A DNA stretch of 64,000 nucleotides from Amycolatopsis sp. cg9 (GCF_041346945.1 NZ_CP166850.1:8478501-8542500), one strand, 5' to 3'. Positions 34,340 through 43,183 are shown, counted from the stretch's first letter. Notes: generated from the sequence alone by a model not told the origin. Numbers and translations are program-made.

Positions 34340-35182
34340 ATGCGGATCGCCAACCTCGCCGGCCGGCTCGTCCTCCTCACCGGGGGCGGCGCCGTCGACG
34401 TCGAGCGCGCCAGTGCGCAGCGCTTCTCCGCCGACCCCCACGCCGTCTACGCCCGCTGGGACGAGTTCGTCGCCTGGGCGGCCGGCGTCCCGGCCACCGG
34501 CGCCGAACCGTTCGACGAGGCCGGGCTGCGGGCTCCGTCGCCGACGCCGTCCCAGGTCTTCGGCGTCGGGCTGAACTACCGCGACCACGCGGCCGAGTCC
34601 GGGCTCGGCCTGCCGGACTCCCCCGCCGTGTTCACCAAGTTCCCCAGCTGCCTGACCGGTCCCCACGGCGGGATCGCGCTCACCGGGTCCACTGTGGACT
34701 GGGAGGTCGAGCTCGTCGCCGTCATCGGCCGCGAGGCGCGGCACGTGCCCGCCGAGCGCGGCTGGGAGCACGTCGCCGGGCTGACCGCCGGCCAGGACCT
34801 CTCCGACCGGACCGTGCAGCTGGCCGGCCCGGCCCCGCAGTTCAGCCTCGGCAAGTCCGCGCCCGGGTTCGGGCCGACCGGGCCGTGGCTGGTCACGCCG
34901 GACGAGTTCGCCGACCGCGACGACCTGGAACTGAGCTCCGAGGTCAACGGCGAGCCCGTGCAGAAGGGCCGGACCAGCGACCTCGTCTTCCCGGTGGCCG
35001 AACTGGTCGCGCGGCTCTCGGCGATCCTGCCGCTGCGGCCGGGCGACCTGATCTTCACCGGCACCCCGGCCGGTGTCGGCGTGGCCCGCACCCCGCAGCG
35101 GTTCCTCGCCGCCGGGGACGAGCTGGTCACCACGGTCGAAGGCATCGGCTCGATGCGTCACCGGTTCACGGGACCGTCGTGA
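34340..35182 (+). CDS. Fumarylacetoacetate hydrolase family protein
   Basis: The 280-residue protein has the FAH C-terminal domain. FGVGLNYRDHAAESG (~74-88) is the usual entry, VDWEVELVAVIG (~115) gives the metal-binding acidic pair, AGQDLSDR (~147) gives the Asp, and RPGDLIFTGTPAGVG (~232-246) is the signature near the end. Members hydrolyse or decarboxylate ring-fission products (2-hydroxymuconate-type acids). It is the first gene of the plus-strand operon and overlaps the next by GTGA, consistent with the lower part of a meta-cleavage pathway. Confidence 0.88.
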   Translation: MRIANLAGRLVLLTGGGAVDVERASAQRFSADPHAVYARWDEFVAWAAGVPATGAEPFDEAGLRAPSPTPSQVFGVGLNYRDHAAESGLGLPDSPAVFTKFPSCLTGPHGGIALTGSTVDWEVELVAVIGREARHVPAERGWEHVAGLTAGQDLSDRTVQLAGPAPQFSLGKSAPGFGPTGPWLVTPDEFADRDDLELSSEVNGEPVQKGRTSDLVFPVAELVARLSAILPLRPGDLIFTGTPAGVGVARTPQRFLAAGDELVTTVEGIGSMRHRFTGPS

Positions 35183-35709
35183 CCACGGTCGACGCGGCCC
35201 GGTTCCGCGCGGTGATGGCCGCGGTCTGCGCGCCGGTCACGGTCGTCACCACGACCGCAGCCGGCGGGCCGCGGGGCGCCACCGTCAGCTCGTTCACTTC
35301 GCTGTCCCTGGACCCGCCGCTGGTGAGCGTCGCCTTCGACCGCCGCTCGGCGCTGCTGGCCGAGATCCTCGACGCGGGCCGGTTCGGCGTGAACCTGCTC
35401 GGCCAGGGCCAGGACGACCTCGCCGTCCGGTTCGCCACCCGCGGCGCCGACCGCTTCGGCGGCGAGACCGCGTGGTTCACCGACGCCGGCCTGCCCCGGC
35501 TGCGCGACGCCGCCGGCTGGGTGGCCTGCGACCTGGACCGGGTCGTCGGGGCCGGCGACCACCTCCTGCTGTTCGGCCTGGTCACCGCGCTCGGCCGGGC
35601 CGAGCTGCCGCCGCTCGTCTACGCCCACCGCACGTTCGGCACCCACTCGCGCTACGCCGAGCGGCCCCGCCCGCTCATCACCGACCAGATCGCCGCCTGC
35701 GCCCGCTGA
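35179..35709 (+). CDS. Flavin reductase (reductase of a two-component monooxygenase)
   Basis: The 176-residue protein belongs to the HpaC/HsaB-type flavin reductase fold. FRAVMAAVCAPVTVVTTTAAG starts the barrel, then GATVSSFTSLSLDPPLVSVAFDRRS and FGVNLLGQGQDDLAVRFA. It supplies reduced FMN or FAD to a partner oxygenase. GTG 35179 overlaps the upstream stop. The acyl-CoA-dehydrogenase-like monooxygenase follows 25 bp downstream, the expected partner. Confidence 0.87.
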   Translation: MTTVDAARFRAVMAAVCAPVTVVTTTAAGGPRGATVSSFTSLSLDPPLVSVAFDRRSALLAEILDAGRFGVNLLGQGQDDLAVRFATRGADRFGGETAWFTDAGLPRLRDAAGWVACDLDRVVGAGDHLLLFGLVTALGRAELPPLVYAHRTFGTHSRYAERPRPLITDQIAACAR

Positions 35710-35734
35710 CCCGCCCCGGAAGGACGACGACGTC

Positions 35735-36931
35735 ATGACCCTCGCGACCGAACAGCCCGCGCCCACGCTCGACCGGCTCCTCGCCCGCATCGCCGAACTC
35801 CAGCCGCTGCTGGAGAAGAACGCCGCCCAGGGCGAGGCCGACCGGCGCGTCGTCGAAGAAAGCATCGCCGCGCTGACCGGCGCCGGCGCGTTCAAGATCG
35901 CCCAGCCCCGCCGCTACGGCGGGTACGGGCTCCCGGTCCGCGCGATGCTCGACGTCTCCGCCGCGGTCGCCGAGGCCGACGGCGGGACCGCCTGGGTGGT
36001 CGCGCTGAGCAACGTCTGCGCGTGGCTCGCCGGCCTGTTCGGCAGGCAGGCGCAAGACGACATCTGGGGCGCGGACCCCGGCGCGAAGGTGTCCGGCGTG
36101 CTCGCCCCGACCGCCGAGACGACCAAAGTGGACGGTGGTTGGCGCGTCACCGGGCGCTGGTACTACAACTCCGGCTCGTGGCACGCCGACTGGGCGGGGC
36201 TGGGCATCCCGCTGACCGACGAGCGCGGCGAGGTCGTCGACCAGGGCCTGGCCCTGCTCCCCCGCACCGACCTCGGCTTCGAGGACACCTGGTTCGTCGC
36301 CGGGATGCGTTCGTCGGGGTCCAACTGCCTGATCGCCGACGACGTCTTCGTGCCGGCGCACCGCGTCATGTCGGTGCCGCCCGCCATCGGCGGGCAGTAC
36401 GCGGTCGACGCGCCCGAAGAGGACCTGTTCCGCGCCGCGCTCGTCCCCGTCCTGACGCTGGTGCTGGCCGGTCCGCAGCTCGGTCTCGGCCGCAAGGCGC
36501 TGAAGCTGGTGAAGGAGAAGGCCGGCCGCAAGGCGGTCTCGTACACGAGCTACGCGACGCAGGCCGACTCCGTCGCCTTCCAGCTGCAGCTCGCCGAAGC
36601 GGCGATGCGGATCGACACCGCCCACCTGCACGCCTACCGGGCGGCCGACGACATCGACGCGGCCTCGGCGGCGGGCACCTACCCCGGCGTCGAAGCCCGC
36701 GCCCGGGTGCGCGCGGACACCGGCTGGGCGGTCGAGAACATCACCCGCGCCATCGACGTCCTGCTTTCGGCGCACGGCGCGGGCAGCTTCGCCGACGTCA
36801 ACCCGCTGCAGCGGATCTGGCGCGACTCGGCGGTCGCCGCCCGGCACGCGATCGTGCTGCCCGCGGTCAACTACGAGGTCTACGGCAAGGCGCTGCTCGG
36901 GCGCGACGACCAGATCACCCCGCTCATCTGA
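35735..36931 (+). CDS. Flavin-dependent monooxygenase (HsaA/acyl-CoA dehydrogenase-like oxygenase component)
   Basis: The 398-residue protein has the acyl-CoA dehydrogenase fold used by reduced-flavin aromatic hydroxylases. PRRYGGYGLPVRAMLDVSAAVAEADGGTAWV (~58-90), GGWRVTGRWYYNSGS (~133) and SSGSNCLIADDVFVPAHRV (~190) are typical, as is the C-terminal LSAHGAGSFADVNPLQRIWRDS (~345). With the neighbouring reductase it would hydroxylate a phenolic ring to give the catechol cleaved by the next enzyme. The family includes HsaA of steroid degradation, but no other steroid genes are seen, so the substrate stays open. Confidence 0.85.
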   Translation: MTLATEQPAPTLDRLLARIAELQPLLEKNAAQGEADRRVVEESIAALTGAGAFKIAQPRRYGGYGLPVRAMLDVSAAVAEADGGTAWVVALSNVCAWLAGLFGRQAQDDIWGADPGAKVSGVLAPTAETTKVDGGWRVTGRWYYNSGSWHADWAGLGIPLTDERGEVVDQGLALLPRTDLGFEDTWFVAGMRSSGSNCLIADDVFVPAHRVMSVPPAIGGQYAVDAPEEDLFRAALVPVLTLVLAGPQLGLGRKALKLVKEKAGRKAVSYTSYATQADSVAFQLQLAEAAMRIDTAHLHAYRAADDIDAASAAGTYPGVEARARVRADTGWAVENITRAIDVLLSAHGAGSFADVNPLQRIWRDSAVAARHAIVLPAVNYEVYGKALLGRDDQITPLI

Positions 36932-36949
36932 ACCCGCGGAGGAACCGGC

Positions 36950-37870
36950 ATGAGCCTGCACCGCCTCACCAAGATCACCATCGGCGTCCCGGACGTCGAC
37001 GAAACCGCCAAGTACTACACGGAATTCGGCCTGACGCCGACCGAGTCCGGGTTCGCCACCGCCGACGGCGGCGAACAGCTGGAACTGCGCCAGGCCCGGC
37101 AGCGCCGGCTGCTGACCCTGGGCATCGGCGCCGACGACCCGGACGACCTCGGCCGCATCGCCGCATCGCTGGCCCGCCTCGACGTCGAAAGCCGCGTCGA
37201 GAGCGGCGAACTGTACACAAAGGACCCGGTGACCGGGCTCGACGTCGTCGTGTCGGTCGCGCCTCGCCTGCGCCAGGAACCGCCGGAACCGGCGGCGTAC
37301 AACCAGCCCGGCTCGATCCGGCGCGCGAACACCCGCGCCCCCGGCATCGACCGCGAGCCGCCGGTGCGGCCGCGCAAGCTCGGCCACGTCGTGTTCGGTT
37401 CGACCGACCAGGCCGCGACACAGCGGTTCTTCACCGAAGGCCTCGGGTTCAAGGTCAGCGACGAGGCCCCCGGCCTGGCCGCGTTCATGCGCTGCTCGAC
37501 CGACCACCACAACGTGCTGGTGCAGCAGGCCCCGGTGAGCTTCCTGCACCACACGTCGTGGGAGGTCGACGACGTCGACGAGGTCGGCCGCGGCGCCACC
37601 GCGATGCTCCAGGGGCACCCCGAGCGCCACACGTGGGGCCTGGGCCGGCACTACATCGGCTCGAACTTCTTCTGGTACCTGCGCGACCCGGCCGGCAACT
37701 TCTCCGAGTACTACTCCGACATCGACTGCATCCTCGAAGACCAGCTGTGGGAACCCCGCGTCGTCGCCGGCGAGAAGAGCCTCTACGCGTGGGGCCCGCC
37801 ACCCCCACCGTCATTCCTCGCACCGGAGGACCTGGCAGACCTGATGACCGACGCCCACGACGGCGCGTGA
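36950..37870 (+). CDS. Extradiol (meta-cleavage) ring dioxygenase, VOC superfamily
   Basis: The 306-residue protein has two vicinal-oxygen-chelate modules. The second carries the iron ligands His146 (LGHVVFG), His201 (LHHTSWEV) and Glu253 (FSEYYSD), with His234 and Tyr256 in the usual second-shell positions. This is the BphC/HsaC layout, which cleaves catechols next to the hydroxyls with Fe(II). An AGGA box precedes ATG 36950, 18 bp after the monooxygenase. The gene closes a FAH-reductase-monooxygenase-dioxygenase operon. Confidence 0.9.
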   Translation: MSLHRLTKITIGVPDVDETAKYYTEFGLTPTESGFATADGGEQLELRQARQRRLLTLGIGADDPDDLGRIAASLARLDVESRVESGELYTKDPVTGLDVVVSVAPRLRQEPPEPAAYNQPGSIRRANTRAPGIDREPPVRPRKLGHVVFGSTDQAATQRFFTEGLGFKVSDEAPGLAAFMRCSTDHHNVLVQQAPVSFLHHTSWEVDDVDEVGRGATAMLQGHPERHTWGLGRHYIGSNFFWYLRDPAGNFSEYYSDIDCILEDQLWEPRVVAGEKSLYAWGPPPPPSFLAPEDLADLMTDAHDGA

Positions 37871-37955
37871 GCGAGCCGGCCGCAGCGATTTCCGGCCACC
37901 TGTAACAACCCTCCCGCGTCGGCGACTTGATCTCAGTCGACGAAGGAGGCGGTCG

Positions 37956-38660
37956 GTGACGGACCTGACCATGGTGGAACCATTCGAAAAGCTCGAGGCA
38001 CTGCGGGCGCCGGGAAGCGCCGTGCTCTGCGTGGGCACCGGTGACCACGAGGCCGAGGTTCTGGCGGCCTGGCACGTGAGCCCCGGTGGCGACCCCACCG
38101 GGGCTTGGCTCGTTCCCGTGGCCGAAGCGTTCACCGCACCGGATGCGGCACGGCGTCTCCTGAGCCTCGTCGAGCGGCGTGCGATCGCCGCCGTCCACCC
38201 GGAGGATGTGCAGGACTGGCTCAAGCGGCTGTCCGCCGCGGCGGACTCCGGCATCGAGGACGGCTGGTGGCTGCCGCAGCTGTTTTCGCCGGTGGAAGCA
38301 TTCCGCGAAGCCGCGCAGCGAAGGCAGCGGTACGACCGCACGGTCGAGGCCGCGCGCCAGGAAAGCAAGACGATCACCCCGCTGGAGTGGACGCACGACA
38401 TCCCCCTCGACCCCGAGATCGAGGACTTCGCTTCGCTGCAGCGAGTCGCCCGCATTTCGCCCGCACCCGGGACGCCCGTGGTGTCCGAAGCCCTGTCGAT
38501 CGCGCGCACGCTGAGGTGGCTGGTGTCGGTCTGGGCGGAAACCGAGCAGGTGAAGGGCCGGCGCCGGTACGTCCAGGCCGAACACGGAGACGCCGAACCG
38601 CTGCCGCCCCGGTGGCTGGCCGCGGTGCAGGCCGCCGGCGCCAACCGGCTGCCGCTGTGA
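37956..38660 (+). CDS. Protein of unknown function paired with a DnaQ-like exonuclease
   Basis: The 234-residue soluble protein was not recognised. The first ~95 residues look like an alpha/beta fold (SAVLCVGTG, AEVLAAWHVSPGG, GAWLVPVAEAF, RRAIAAVHPEDV). That would fit a degenerate nuclease-like or nucleotide-binding domain, but no catalytic motif is visible. The C-terminal part is helical (SIARTLRWLVSVWAETEQ). GTG 37956 has AAGGAGG 6 nt upstream. Its stop overlaps the start of the exonuclease gene (GTGA), so the two products are made together and may work as one complex. Confidence 0.75.
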   Translation: MTDLTMVEPFEKLEALRAPGSAVLCVGTGDHEAEVLAAWHVSPGGDPTGAWLVPVAEAFTAPDAARRLLSLVERRAIAAVHPEDVQDWLKRLSAAADSGIEDGWWLPQLFSPVEAFREAAQRRQRYDRTVEAARQESKTITPLEWTHDIPLDPEIEDFASLQRVARISPAPGTPVVSEALSIARTLRWLVSVWAETEQVKGRRRYVQAEHGDAEPLPPRWLAAVQAAGANRLPL

Positions 38661-39901
38661 AGCCCGTGCACGGCTACGCCGTCATCGACACCGAGACCAC
38701 CGGGATCCGCACCGGCCGGCACCACCGCATCGCGGAGATCGCGGTCGTCCACGTGGACCCGCACGGGCGGATCACCGACGAGTGGGTGACGCTGGTCAAC
38801 CCCGATCGCGACCTGGGTCCCCAGGCCATCCACGGCATCCGGGCCGCCGACGCACGCCGGGCGCCCCGGTTCGGGGACCTCGCCGGGGAACTCGTCCAGC
38901 GCCTGAGCGGGCGCGTGGTGGTCGCGCACAACTGGGCGTTCGACGCGATGCACCTGCGTGCGGAATTCGGCCGCCTGGGCATCGGCACACCGTTCGAGAC
39001 CGACGCCGGGCTCTGCACCATGCGCGCGGCAGGCCGGGCGCGCCTGGGTTCCGGGCGGTCCTTGGTGGACTGCTGCGCGGCCGCCAGGCTGCCCGAACGC
39101 TCGTGGCACACCGCCCTCGACGACGCACGAGGAGCCGGTGACCTGCTCGGGTTCCTCCTGCGGTCCGCGCCGAACGCGGTCGCCGTGACCGAGACCCACC
39201 TGCGTGCGGCGAACTGGGCCTGGCCCCGGCTCGCCCGAAGCACGGTTCGCACTGTTCAGCGCACGGCGGTCGGGCACGTCGAGCCGCACTTCCTCGCCAG
39301 GCTCGTCGAACGGATGCCGCGAGACGGCGAACCGGTGGTCGACGCGTACTTCGCGATGCTCGACGACGCCTTGCTCGACCGGCAGATCTCGGCGACCGAG
39401 GGTGACGCGCTCGTCGGCCTCGCCCACGACCTCGGCCTGCACAAGAACGAGGTCGTGGCTCTGCACCTGAGCTACCTGCGGGACTTGGCCCGCGAGGCCT
39501 GGGCGGACCAGGTGGTCACCGACGACGAGCGGAAGGACCTGCTCACGGTCGCCACGCTGCTGGCACTCGATTCCGGGATCGTCGAAACGATCCTCGACGA
39601 GGAACGCGACGCCGGGCAGGCACCGGTGCCGGGCCACGACCGGAAGGTGGGCGGACTCGTCCTGCGGCCGGGTGACAAGGTGGTGCTCACCGGGGACATG
39701 CGCCGGGGACGCACGGAGATCGTGGCCGACGCCGCCGCGGCCGGGATCCGCGTCACCACCGCGGTCAGCGAGCAGACGCGGGTACTCGCCGCGGCCGACC
39801 CCGACTCCCTGTCGGGCAAGGCCAAGCGAGCGCGTGAATGCGGTGTCCCGGTGGTCTCCGAAGCCGCCTTCCTCCAGGCACTCGCCAGGCTCGGGCGATG
39901 A
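38657..39901 (+). CDS. DEDDh 3'-5' exonuclease with TerB-like and BRCT regions
   Basis: The 414-residue protein starts with a DnaQ-type exonuclease: VIDTETTG gives Asp11 and Glu13, HNWAFD gives Asp96, and HTALDDA gives His151 and Asp155, so all DEDDh residues are present. Residues ~215-305 form a helical acidic TerB-like region (ISATEGDALVGLAHDLGL, VVTDDERKDLL). Residues ~335-414 are a BRCT fold (LRPGDKVVLTGDMRRGR, VSEAAFLQALARLG). This points to processing of 3' ends in DNA repair or replication with BRCT-mediated partner binding. GTG 38657 overlaps the preceding stop. The gene ends 10 bp before the convergent aldehyde dehydrogenase. Confidence 0.86.
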   Translation: MKPVHGYAVIDTETTGIRTGRHHRIAEIAVVHVDPHGRITDEWVTLVNPDRDLGPQAIHGIRAADARRAPRFGDLAGELVQRLSGRVVVAHNWAFDAMHLRAEFGRLGIGTPFETDAGLCTMRAAGRARLGSGRSLVDCCAAARLPERSWHTALDDARGAGDLLGFLLRSAPNAVAVTETHLRAANWAWPRLARSTVRTVQRTAVGHVEPHFLARLVERMPRDGEPVVDAYFAMLDDALLDRQISATEGDALVGLAHDLGLHKNEVVALHLSYLRDLAREAWADQVVTDDERKDLLTVATLLALDSGIVETILDEERDAGQAPVPGHDRKVGGLVLRPGDKVVLTGDMRRGRTEIVADAAAAGIRVTTAVSEQTRVLAAADPDSLSGKAKRARECGVPVVSEAAFLQALARLGR

Positions 39902-39911
39902 GCTGATCCGG

Positions 39912-41357
39912 TCAGCGGGGCAGGTGCACCGTCTGCAGTGCCTGGTACGCCGTCAGCCCCTCCGGGCCCAGCTCGCGGCCGAGGCCCGAGTCCTTCACCC
40001 CGCCGAACGGGGCGGCCGGGTCGACCGTGTACGTGTTGATGCCGATCGTTCCCGTGCGGATCCGGCTCGCGACCGCTTGGCCGCGGGCCGGGTCGGTGGT
40101 CCAGACCGTGCCGCCCAGGCCGTACGGGGAGTCGTTGGCGATGGCGATCGCCTCTTCGTCGGTCTCGTACTTGATGATCGACAGGACCGGGCCGAAGATC
40201 TCTTCGCGGGCGATCGTCGAGTGGTTGTCGACGTCGGCGAACACCGTGGGCTCGACGAACCACCCGCGGGACTGGCCGGCCGGGCGGCCGCCGCCGGTGG
40301 TCAGGCGGGCGCCCTCCGCCAGGCCCTTCGCGATGTAGCCCTCGACGCGCTCGCGCTGGGCCGCCGAGGCCAGTGGGCCGATCTGGGTCGCCGGGTCGAG
40401 GGCGTCGCCGACGGCGAGGCTCGCCGCGAAGCCGGTGAACGTCTCGACGATCTCGTCGTAGCGGCTCGCCGGGGCGAGGATGCGGGTGGTGAGGTGGCAG
40501 GTCTGGCCGTTGTTGACCAGCGTCGACAGGAACAGGTCCTGCGGGTTCGCGGTCAGGTCGGCGTCGTCCAGCACGATCGCCGCGGACTTGCCGCCCAGCT
40601 CGAGCGTGACCGGGCGCAGCAGCCGGCCGCACGTCTCGGCGATCTGCCGTCCGGCGGCCGTCGAGCCGGTGAACGCGACCTTGTCCACCCCCGGGTGGGA
40701 CACCAGGTGGGCGCCGCCCTCGCGGCCGCTCTGCACGATGTTGAGCACGCCGGGCGGGAACCCGGCCTCGTCGACCGCCTCGGCGAACAGCTGCGCGTCC
40801 AGCACCGTGCCCGGGCTCGGCTTGAGGACCAGCGTGCACCCGGCCGCCAGCGCCGGGCCGAGCTTGAACGCGGCCAGCGTCATCGGCAGGTTCCACGGCA
40901 CGATCGCGCCGACCACGCCGACCGGCGTCCGCCGCACGCGGACCTTGCCGCCGAGCAGGCCGTCCCGCGGCTCGTCGAGCACGGCGGTCCGGATCAGGCC
41001 CGCGTAGTAGCGCAGGATCAGCTGCGGGAACCCGCCCTCGACTGCGTTGGCGATCGAGATCGGCAGGCCGTTCTGGCTGCTGACCCGCCGCGCCGTCTCC
41101 CCGGCGCGCGCGTCGAGCGCGACCGCCAGCCGCTCCATCACCGCCGCGCGCTCGGCCGGCTCCCAGGAGCTCCAGCCGACGGGGTCGTCGAACGCGGTCC
41201 GGGCGGCCGCCACCGCGGCGTCGATGTCGGCCTCGACCGCTTCGGGCACCCGCCCGATGACCTCTTCGGTGCTGGCCGAGACGACCTCGATGGTCCGGGC
41301 CGAAGCCGGCGCGACCCACTTGCCGCCGATGTACAGGGATTCGTAGACCAGGTCCAC
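39912..41357 (-). CDS. NAD(P)-dependent aldehyde dehydrogenase
   Basis: The 481-residue protein has the complete ALDH set: PWNLPMT (~154), the Rossmann turn FTGSTAAGRQIA (229-240), the catalytic Glu253 in LELGGKSAA and catalytic Cys287 in NNGQTCHLT. EIFGPVLSI and the PFGGVKDSGLGRE C-terminal signature complete the fold. It oxidises aldehydes to acids in the cytoplasm; the particular aldehyde is unknown. GTG 41357 has GGAG 7 nt upstream. The small hypothetical gene 116 bp upstream runs the same way. Confidence 0.92.
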   Translation of the reverse strand: MDLVYESLYIGGKWVAPASARTIEVVSASTEEVIGRVPEAVEADIDAAVAAARTAFDDPVGWSSWEPAERAAVMERLAVALDARAGETARRVSSQNGLPISIANAVEGGFPQLILRYYAGLIRTAVLDEPRDGLLGGKVRVRRTPVGVVGAIVPWNLPMTLAAFKLGPALAAGCTLVLKPSPGTVLDAQLFAEAVDEAGFPPGVLNIVQSGREGGAHLVSHPGVDKVAFTGSTAAGRQIAETCGRLLRPVTLELGGKSAAIVLDDADLTANPQDLFLSTLVNNGQTCHLTTRILAPASRYDEIVETFTGFAASLAVGDALDPATQIGPLASAAQRERVEGYIAKGLAEGARLTTGGGRPAGQSRGWFVEPTVFADVDNHSTIAREEIFGPVLSIIKYETDEEAIAIANDSPYGLGGTVWTTDPARGQAVASRIRTGTIGINTYTVDPAAPFGGVKDSGLGRELGPEGLTAYQALQTVHLPR

Positions 41358-41473
41358 GGTCCGACTCCGTCCTTCGACCGGGCATTGCCGCCAGTAAAGC
41401 AGCGCGCGGTCGCCGGGGATTATCCGTTCGTGCGGTGCTCCGGGAACCGCTCGATCGATCGGCCGGACCGGCG

Positions 41474-41863
41474 TCAGCGGTGCGCCCCCGCGGCGCGGAA
41501 GGAGGCGATCCGGATCCGCAACCCGCGCAGGTGGACCAGGTCGATGGCGAACCCCGCCGCGGGCTCGTCGAGCCGGCACGGGCCCGTCAGGTGGACGAAC
41601 TCGTCCACCGGGTCGAAGCGCGGTTCCGACCACACCGCCGCGTCGCCCGCCCCGGCCTCGCGGCGGGCGCGGGCCAGCCAGTAGACCGGCAGCTTCATCA
41701 CTTCGCCCAACGCCTTGTCCAAGGCGGCGAGGTCGGTCTCGGCGACCGCGAGTCCCCGGCCGTCCTGGACGCGGGGCGCCCCGGACGAGGCGGCGTGGGT
41801 GAACGTCGCGGTGTCGCCGGACGCGGTGATCGTCCAGTCGGCCACGGTGGTGCGGGTGGGCAT
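41474..41863 (-). CDS. Hypothetical protein
   Basis: The 129-residue soluble protein has a beta-rich first half (TTVADWTITASGDTATFTHA) and a helix with KALGEVMKLPVYWLARARREAG. I do not recognise a family. ATG 41863 has GGGAG 5 nt upstream, which supports a real gene. It lies upstream of the aldehyde dehydrogenase in the same direction and is divergent from the small gene at 42003. Confidence 0.6.
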   Translation of the reverse strand: MPTRTTVADWTITASGDTATFTHAASSGAPRVQDGRGLAVAETDLAALDKALGEVMKLPVYWLARARREAGAGDAAVWSEPRFDPVDEFVHLTGPCRLDEPAAGFAIDLVHLRGLRIRIASFRAAGAHR

Positions 41864-42002
41864 CACGGCTCCCTGCGGTCGCGGCCCCCAGGTCGGGACA
41901 CCGTAGTCGATCATCCCGGTTCGACGGCGCAAGCGCCCGACATGTTCAGCTGCCGTTCACCGGATCATCACCTCGCGGCCGGGGTTGTGCGAGGCTGATC
42001 CC

Positions 42003-42281
42003 ATGCACGATCAAGCACCGAGATCCGTGGCCGAACTGGCCGCGGACCCGGACTGGGTGGTCACCCGCACCGGCACGACCGGGCAGTGGCTCACCGCCGA
42101 ACGCACCCTCGACCGGAACGGCCACCGGCGGCTCGTCGGCCTCACCCCGATCCGGCCCGGCACGGTCGCGCTCATGCTCTGGTCCGGCGGCGACGTCGTC
42201 GAGCACTTCCGCGGCACCGAAGCCGAGGCGTGCGCCACGGCCCACCGGTGGGCGGCCGAGTTCCTGGCCGGCGAGCGGTAG
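42003..42281 (+). CDS. Small hypothetical protein
   Basis: The 92-residue protein begins MHDQAPRSVAELAADPDW and contains WVVTRTGTTGQWLTAERT, then a strand-rich centre (LVGLTPIRPGTVALML) and a C-terminal helix (AEACATAHRWAAEFLAGE). No family was recognised. GAGG lies 8 nt before ATG 42003. No membrane segment or signal is present. Confidence 0.6.
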   Translation: MHDQAPRSVAELAADPDWVVTRTGTTGQWLTAERTLDRNGHRRLVGLTPIRPGTVALMLWSGGDVVEHFRGTEAEACATAHRWAAEFLAGER

Positions 42282-42380
42282 GACCAGGGCCGGCCTGGAT
42301 CTCGTTGTTCACCTCCGGTTCACCTTCCGGCCGTCTCATGGGGAATGTTCCCGGTACGACGGTCAACCGGAAGGTGCACG

Positions 42381-42590
42381 ATGAGCACACTGGACACGAT
42401 GGCTTCCGAAGCGCTCGACACCCACTTCGCCCAGCTCGAGGACCGCTTGGGCCACGACTACGCGCACGTCGCGCGGCCCCGGCTGCACGACCTGGTCGAC
42501 GGCGAACGCGCCCGGTTCGCCGGCGCCCGCATCCACGCCTTCGTCCCGATCCTGGTCGAACGGGCCGTCCGGGCGGCGCTGACCCGCTGA
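42381..42590 (+). CDS. Small three-helix-bundle protein
   Basis: The 69-residue protein is predicted to be three helices: FAQLEDRLGHDYAHVARPRL, LVDGERARFAGARIHAF and PILVERAVRAALTR. Small proteins of this shape, with a conserved Val-x-x-Arg-x-x-x-x-Ala pattern in the last helix, are common in actinomycetes and are described as three-helix-bundle dimerisation domains; the role is unknown. A GGAAGG box precedes ATG 42381. A 15-bp hairpin follows the stop. Confidence 0.65.
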   Translation: MSTLDTMASEALDTHFAQLEDRLGHDYAHVARPRLHDLVDGERARFAGARIHAFVPILVERAVRAALTR

Positions 42591-42597
42591 GCCGACC

Positions 42598-42643
42598 GCG
42601 ATCGTCGTCCTCGGGTCGGTTACGGGTTGAGGACGACGATCGC
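42598..42643. terminator. Hairpin terminator between the small gene and tspO
   Basis: GCGATCGTCGTCCTC (42598-42612) and its exact inverse (42629-42643) form a 15-bp perfect stem with a 16-base loop. It lies at the meeting point of two convergent genes; the right arm is inside the 3' end of tspO. Confidence 0.7.
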
Positions 42644-43102
42644 CGCGTTCAGGGCCGTCGCGAACAGCGTCCACGCCAGGTACGGCACCTGCAGTGCCGC
42701 CGCCACCTGCGACCGGCGGCGGAACACCACCAGCGTCACCGCGACGACGACGTCGAGGACCACGATCTCCACCAGCGCCAGCGAGTAGGCGCCCGCCGCG
42801 AAGAACAACGGTGTCCACGCCGCGTTGAGGACCAGGCCGGCCGCGTACCACGCGAACTCCCGGCGGGTGCCCGACGCTCGCCAGAACAGCCAGCCCGACA
42901 CGGCGATCAACAAGTACAGCACCGTCCACACCGGACCGAAGAGCCACGACGGCGGTGCCCACGACGGCTGGACGAGCGCGCCGTAGACCTCGCGCGACCG
43001 CGTCGCCGCGAGGCCGCCGACGACGGCCACCGCGGCCACCGCGGCGAGGAAGCCGGCCAGGACCGCCACCGGGGCGGGGCGGGAGCGGGGCAGTGTCGTC
43101 AC
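42620..43102 (-). CDS. tspO: TspO/MBR family membrane protein
   Basis: The 160-residue protein has five membrane helices and the family residues: PSWAPPSWLFGPVWTVLYLLIA in the first half, then NAAWTPLFFAAGAYSLAL and VPYLAWTLFATALNAAI at the end. TspO proteins bind porphyrins and other tetrapyrroles and respond to stress. GTG 43102 has GGAGG upstream. It is divergent from a FAD-dependent oxidoreductase of the protoporphyrinogen/amine-oxidase type, which makes a pigment or porphyrin link plausible but unproven. Confidence 0.9.
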   Translation of the reverse strand: MTTLPRSRPAPVAVLAGFLAAVAAVAVVGGLAATRSREVYGALVQPSWAPPSWLFGPVWTVLYLLIAVSGWLFWRASGTRREFAWYAAGLVLNAAWTPLFFAAGAYSLALVEIVVLDVVVAVTLVVFRRRSQVAAALQVPYLAWTLFATALNAAIVVLNP

Positions 43103-43167
43103 GGCGGTTCTCCTCCGGGCTCTCGATGCACGGGCGATGCGGGATACCTCGAAGCCTAGGGCCGAAG

Positions 43168-43183
43168 CCGCGCGATCGCGCGG
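43168..43183. promoter_or_regulatory. Perfect 16-bp palindrome between tspO and the FAD oxidoreductase
   Basis: CCGCGCGATCGCGCGG is fully self-complementary and lies in the 136-bp divergent control region (starts at 43102 and 43239). It may be an operator; short GC palindromes also arise by chance in such DNA. Confidence 0.4.
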
